Part shown: positions 34,136 to 35,939 of the stretch, one piece after another | Position numbering within the stretch: position 1 is the stretch's first letter | How the letters are laid out: every line of letters begins with the position of its first letter | From: Bacteroidota bacterium | Lineage (GTDB): Bacteria > Bacteroidota > Bacteroidia > CAILMK01 | NCBI GenBank assembly: GCA_013287095.1 | Contig: JABDEJ010000006.1 | Coordinates: 1-35,939, forward strand | Direction of reading: 5' to 3' | Length of the DNA stretch: 35,939 nt | The notes under the pieces: model-generated | Told to the model about the DNA's origin: nothing | Databases searched by the model: none | Seen by the model: the letters and a program-made list of their open reading frames with translations, nothing else | Position numbers and translations under genes: made by a program

Positions 34136-35517
34136 TCGACCTGTCGCCATATAAATATTTCTATTTCCTCGGGGTAGGAGGGATAGGTATGAGCGCGCTG
34201 GCGAGATATTTCAATTCACGCGGGTTTGAGGTGGCAGGCTATGACCGCGTACAAACTGAACTGACCGATGAACTTGAAAAAGAAGGGATTATTTGTCATT
34301 TTACCGATGATATGGAATTTGTTCCTCCTCATTTTCTTGAAAACAAATCGGGATTGCTCGTTATTTATACACCAGCCATTCCTAAAGACCACCTCGAGTT
34401 TAATTATCTGCTCGCCAATGATTTTAAGATCATTAAAAGAGCTGAGGCATTAGCTTCTGTGACCAAAGGAAAACAAACCATTGCCGTGGCCGGAACACAT
34501 GGAAAGACGAGTACAGCAAGCATTGTATCGCATATATTGAAAACAGCAGACATTCCATTTTATGCTTTCTTAGGTGGTGTATCCGTAAACTATAAAACTA
34601 ATTTTCTTGCACCATCGAATGAAACAGATTCTGATCTGGTTGTAGTAGAAGCGGACGAATTCGACAGGTCCTTCCTGCAATTAGAACCGAATATCTCAAT
34701 CATTACGGCAGTTGAAGGGGATCATCTTGATATTTATGGTTCTGAGGAAAATATGAGGGATGCCTTTACAGCATTTGCAAATAAGACCAAAGCCGGGGGT
34801 ACTCTGATTACGCACCAAAATACGCATATTTCTGCTCCAGAAAATGTGACTTGCCTGACTTACAATAATTCAGGTAATGCCGATATCAGGGCAGGAGATA
34901 TAAATATTAAAGACGGCAAATATTGTTTCGATGCGATATTGATTGATGAAAAACTGGAGGGCCTGACTATTGGTATTCCCGGTGTTCATAATATCGAAAA
35001 CAGCCTGGCTGCCATGGCGGCTACTCGTTATCTGGTGGATGACAAGCAGATATTTTACAAAGCATTGGAAACTTTCCGTGGAGTGCATCGCCGCTTTGAG
35101 ATGATCTACAACAAAAATGGAATTGTGTTTATTGATGATTATGCACATCATCCTACTGAAATAAGAGTGACACTTCAAACGATCAAAGACCTGTATCCCG
35201 GTAAAAAACTGGTTGGTATTTTTCAACCGCATTTGTTCACCAGGACAAGGGATTTTGCGAAGGGTTTTGGAGAAAGTTTATCCTTACTTGATGAGTTGAT
35301 ATTGATGCCGATATACCCAGCGCGAGAAGAACCAATTCCGGGTGTAACTTCAGGTTTGATATTTGATGAAACAAATGCGGCATCAAAAAAAATAGTAAAT
35401 AAAGAAGATGTTATTAATACCCTCGCTATGTCTGATGCCCAGGTGATTGTAACGATAGGCGCAGGAGATATAGACAGGCTTGTAAAGCCCATAAAACATT
35501 GGTTAGAAACGAGATAG
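34132..35517 (+). CDS. murC: UDP-N-acetylmuramate:L-alanine ligase MurC
   Basis: A 461-residue ligase that adds the first amino acid, L-alanine, to UDP-MurNAc in the cytoplasm. FLGVGGIGMSALARYF near 12-27 is the nucleotide-sugar-binding start, AGTHGKT at 120-126 the ATP loop (HGKT rather than NGKT is usual for MurC), and FIDDYAHHPTEI marks the C-terminal domain. The length is normal. Its ATG overlaps the murG stop. A five-copy 8-base tandem repeat starts directly after its stop, before ftsQ. Confidence 0.96.
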   Translation: MIDLSPYKYFYFLGVGGIGMSALARYFNSRGFEVAGYDRVQTELTDELEKEGIICHFTDDMEFVPPHFLENKSGLLVIYTPAIPKDHLEFNYLLANDFKIIKRAEALASVTKGKQTIAVAGTHGKTSTASIVSHILKTADIPFYAFLGGVSVNYKTNFLAPSNETDSDLVVVEADEFDRSFLQLEPNISIITAVEGDHLDIYGSEENMRDAFTAFANKTKAGGTLITHQNTHISAPENVTCLTYNNSGNADIRAGDINIKDGKYCFDAILIDEKLEGLTIGIPGVHNIENSLAAMAATRYLVDDKQIFYKALETFRGVHRRFEMIYNKNGIVFIDDYAHHPTEIRVTLQTIKDLYPGKKLVGIFQPHLFTRTRDFAKGFGESLSLLDELILMPIYPAREEPIPGVTSGLIFDETNAASKKIVNKEDVINTLAMSDAQVIVTIGAGDIDRLVKPIKHWLETR

Positions 35518-35557
35518 AGTTGTTAAGTTATTAAGTTGTTAAGTTGTTAAGTTGTTG
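35518..35557. repeat. Five tandem 8-base AGTTGTTA units between murC and ftsQ
   Basis: Five consecutive 8-base units begin one base after the murC stop: AGTTGTTA, AGTTATTA, AGTTGTTA twice, then AGTTGTTG. They end three bases before the ftsQ ATG. Unit junctions give TAA in all three + frames. The array is the whole murC-ftsQ spacer, so a change in copy number would change the distance between the two genes and the region before the ftsQ start. Confidence 0.85.
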
Positions 35558-35560
35558 AGA

Positions 35561-35939
35561 ATGAAACAAAAGATTAAAATAAGTAACCCGTTTAAAAAGC
35601 TGCCCCGCATCAGGAAGGGGATTTTTGCTTTGGCGGCAATGGCTTTGGTTTTGTTCCTGGCTTCATTTGCAGACAATCAAAGGCAGGACCTGTTATGCAA
35701 AAGCGTGAATGTGAATATCCTTGATAAAGACCAGTTCCAGTTTGTTGACAACCTGGTAATTTCTAAAATAGTGAACAAAGACCGGGTAGATGACCTGATC
35801 GGCAGGAAAATAAAACAGATCGATCTGGGAGATATAGAAAGCAGGTTGTTAAAGAACTCTTTTGTAAAAGATGCCCAGGCCTGGTTTGATATGCAGGGCA
35901 ACCTGAATGTGCAACTGCATCAACGGGTTCCGATCATCC
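35561..35939 (+). CDS. ftsQ: Cell-division protein FtsQ, N-terminal part (cut by window edge)
   Basis: A frame from ATG 35561 open to the window end, giving about 126 residues. It has a basic cytoplasmic tail (MKQKIKISNPFKKLPRIRKG), one membrane helix (IFALAAMALVLFLASFA) and a POTRA-like segment, then the typical FtsQ beta block ending LNVQLHQRVPII. Its place after murC is the ftsQ place in Bacteroidota dcw clusters. FtsQ recruits and holds FtsL and FtsB in the divisome. Sequence similarity among FtsQ proteins is low, so position supports the call. Its start is preceded by the 8-base tandem array and has no Shine-Dalgarno sequence. Confidence 0.82.
   Translation, partial: MKQKIKISNPFKKLPRIRKGIFALAAMALVLFLASFADNQRQDLLCKSVNVNILDKDQFQFVDNLVISKIVNKDRVDDLIGRKIKQIDLGDIESRLLKNSFVKDAQAWFDMQGNLNVQLHQRVPII

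Noticed and set aside
1..35939. tRNA, rRNA, CRISPR arrays, prophage or complete insertion sequences
   Set aside because: None was found: no cloverleaf-like segments, no regular spacer array and no transposase or integrase genes.

Overview
The window looks like chromosomal DNA from a member of the Bacteroidota, probably a Chitinophagia- or Sphingobacteriia-like lineage. Four things support this. Two secreted proteins end in a type A sorting domain of the type IX secretion system (T9SS). One promoter (10842-10872) matches the phylum-specific form TTTG-N19-TAnnTTTG, and several genes carry an upstream TAnnTTTG-like -7 box. Most starts lack a Shine-Dalgarno sequence. The division and cell-wall (dcw) cluster has the Bacteroidota order. 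The finer placement is inference.

The left part (1-23.3 kb) is a mixed neighbourhood of mostly single genes and pairs. It holds a 1327-residue SBBP-propeller/Ig/PKD surface protein with a T9SS signal (226-4209), an exported thioredoxin-fold protein, a TrpF-like protein that seems to have lost its catalytic residues, and a possible structured RNA or leader ending in a strong terminator (about 6872-7058). These are followed by a DUF1800-DUF1501 pair, an exported TPR protein, a small exported basic protein, an ergothioneine operon egtB-egtD, an MntA/HepT toxin-antitoxin pair next to a MITE-like repeat, an EamA-type transporter, a second T9SS cargo protein, a large helical-repeat protein, acetyl-CoA synthetase, a fatty-acid desaturase, a GNAT acetyltransferase and a PhyH-type dioxygenase. 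Most gaps between them carry inverted or tandem repeats.

The right part (23.4-35.9 kb) is the dcw cluster, all on the + strand: mraZ, rsmH, an FtsL-like gene, ftsI (PASTA-bearing transpeptidase), murE (meso-diaminopimelate type), mraY, a 29-codon ORF, murD, ftsW, a 66-codon ORF, murG, murC and the start of ftsQ. Many junctions overlap (ATGA, TTGA or GTGA), so translation is probably coupled. Together these genes make UDP-MurNAc-pentapeptide and lipids I and II, and polymerise and cross-link septal peptidoglycan. The region before mraZ has a 10-bp-periodic TGGRG array matching MraZ operators and two perfect, inverted DnaA boxes.

No wholly new multi-gene system is evident. The best leads are the 66-codon ORF between ftsW and murG with its G-quadruplex motif, the DnaA-box/MraZ-box control region, the structured RNA before DUF1800, and short tandem repeats that follow four stop codons and put stops in all three frames.
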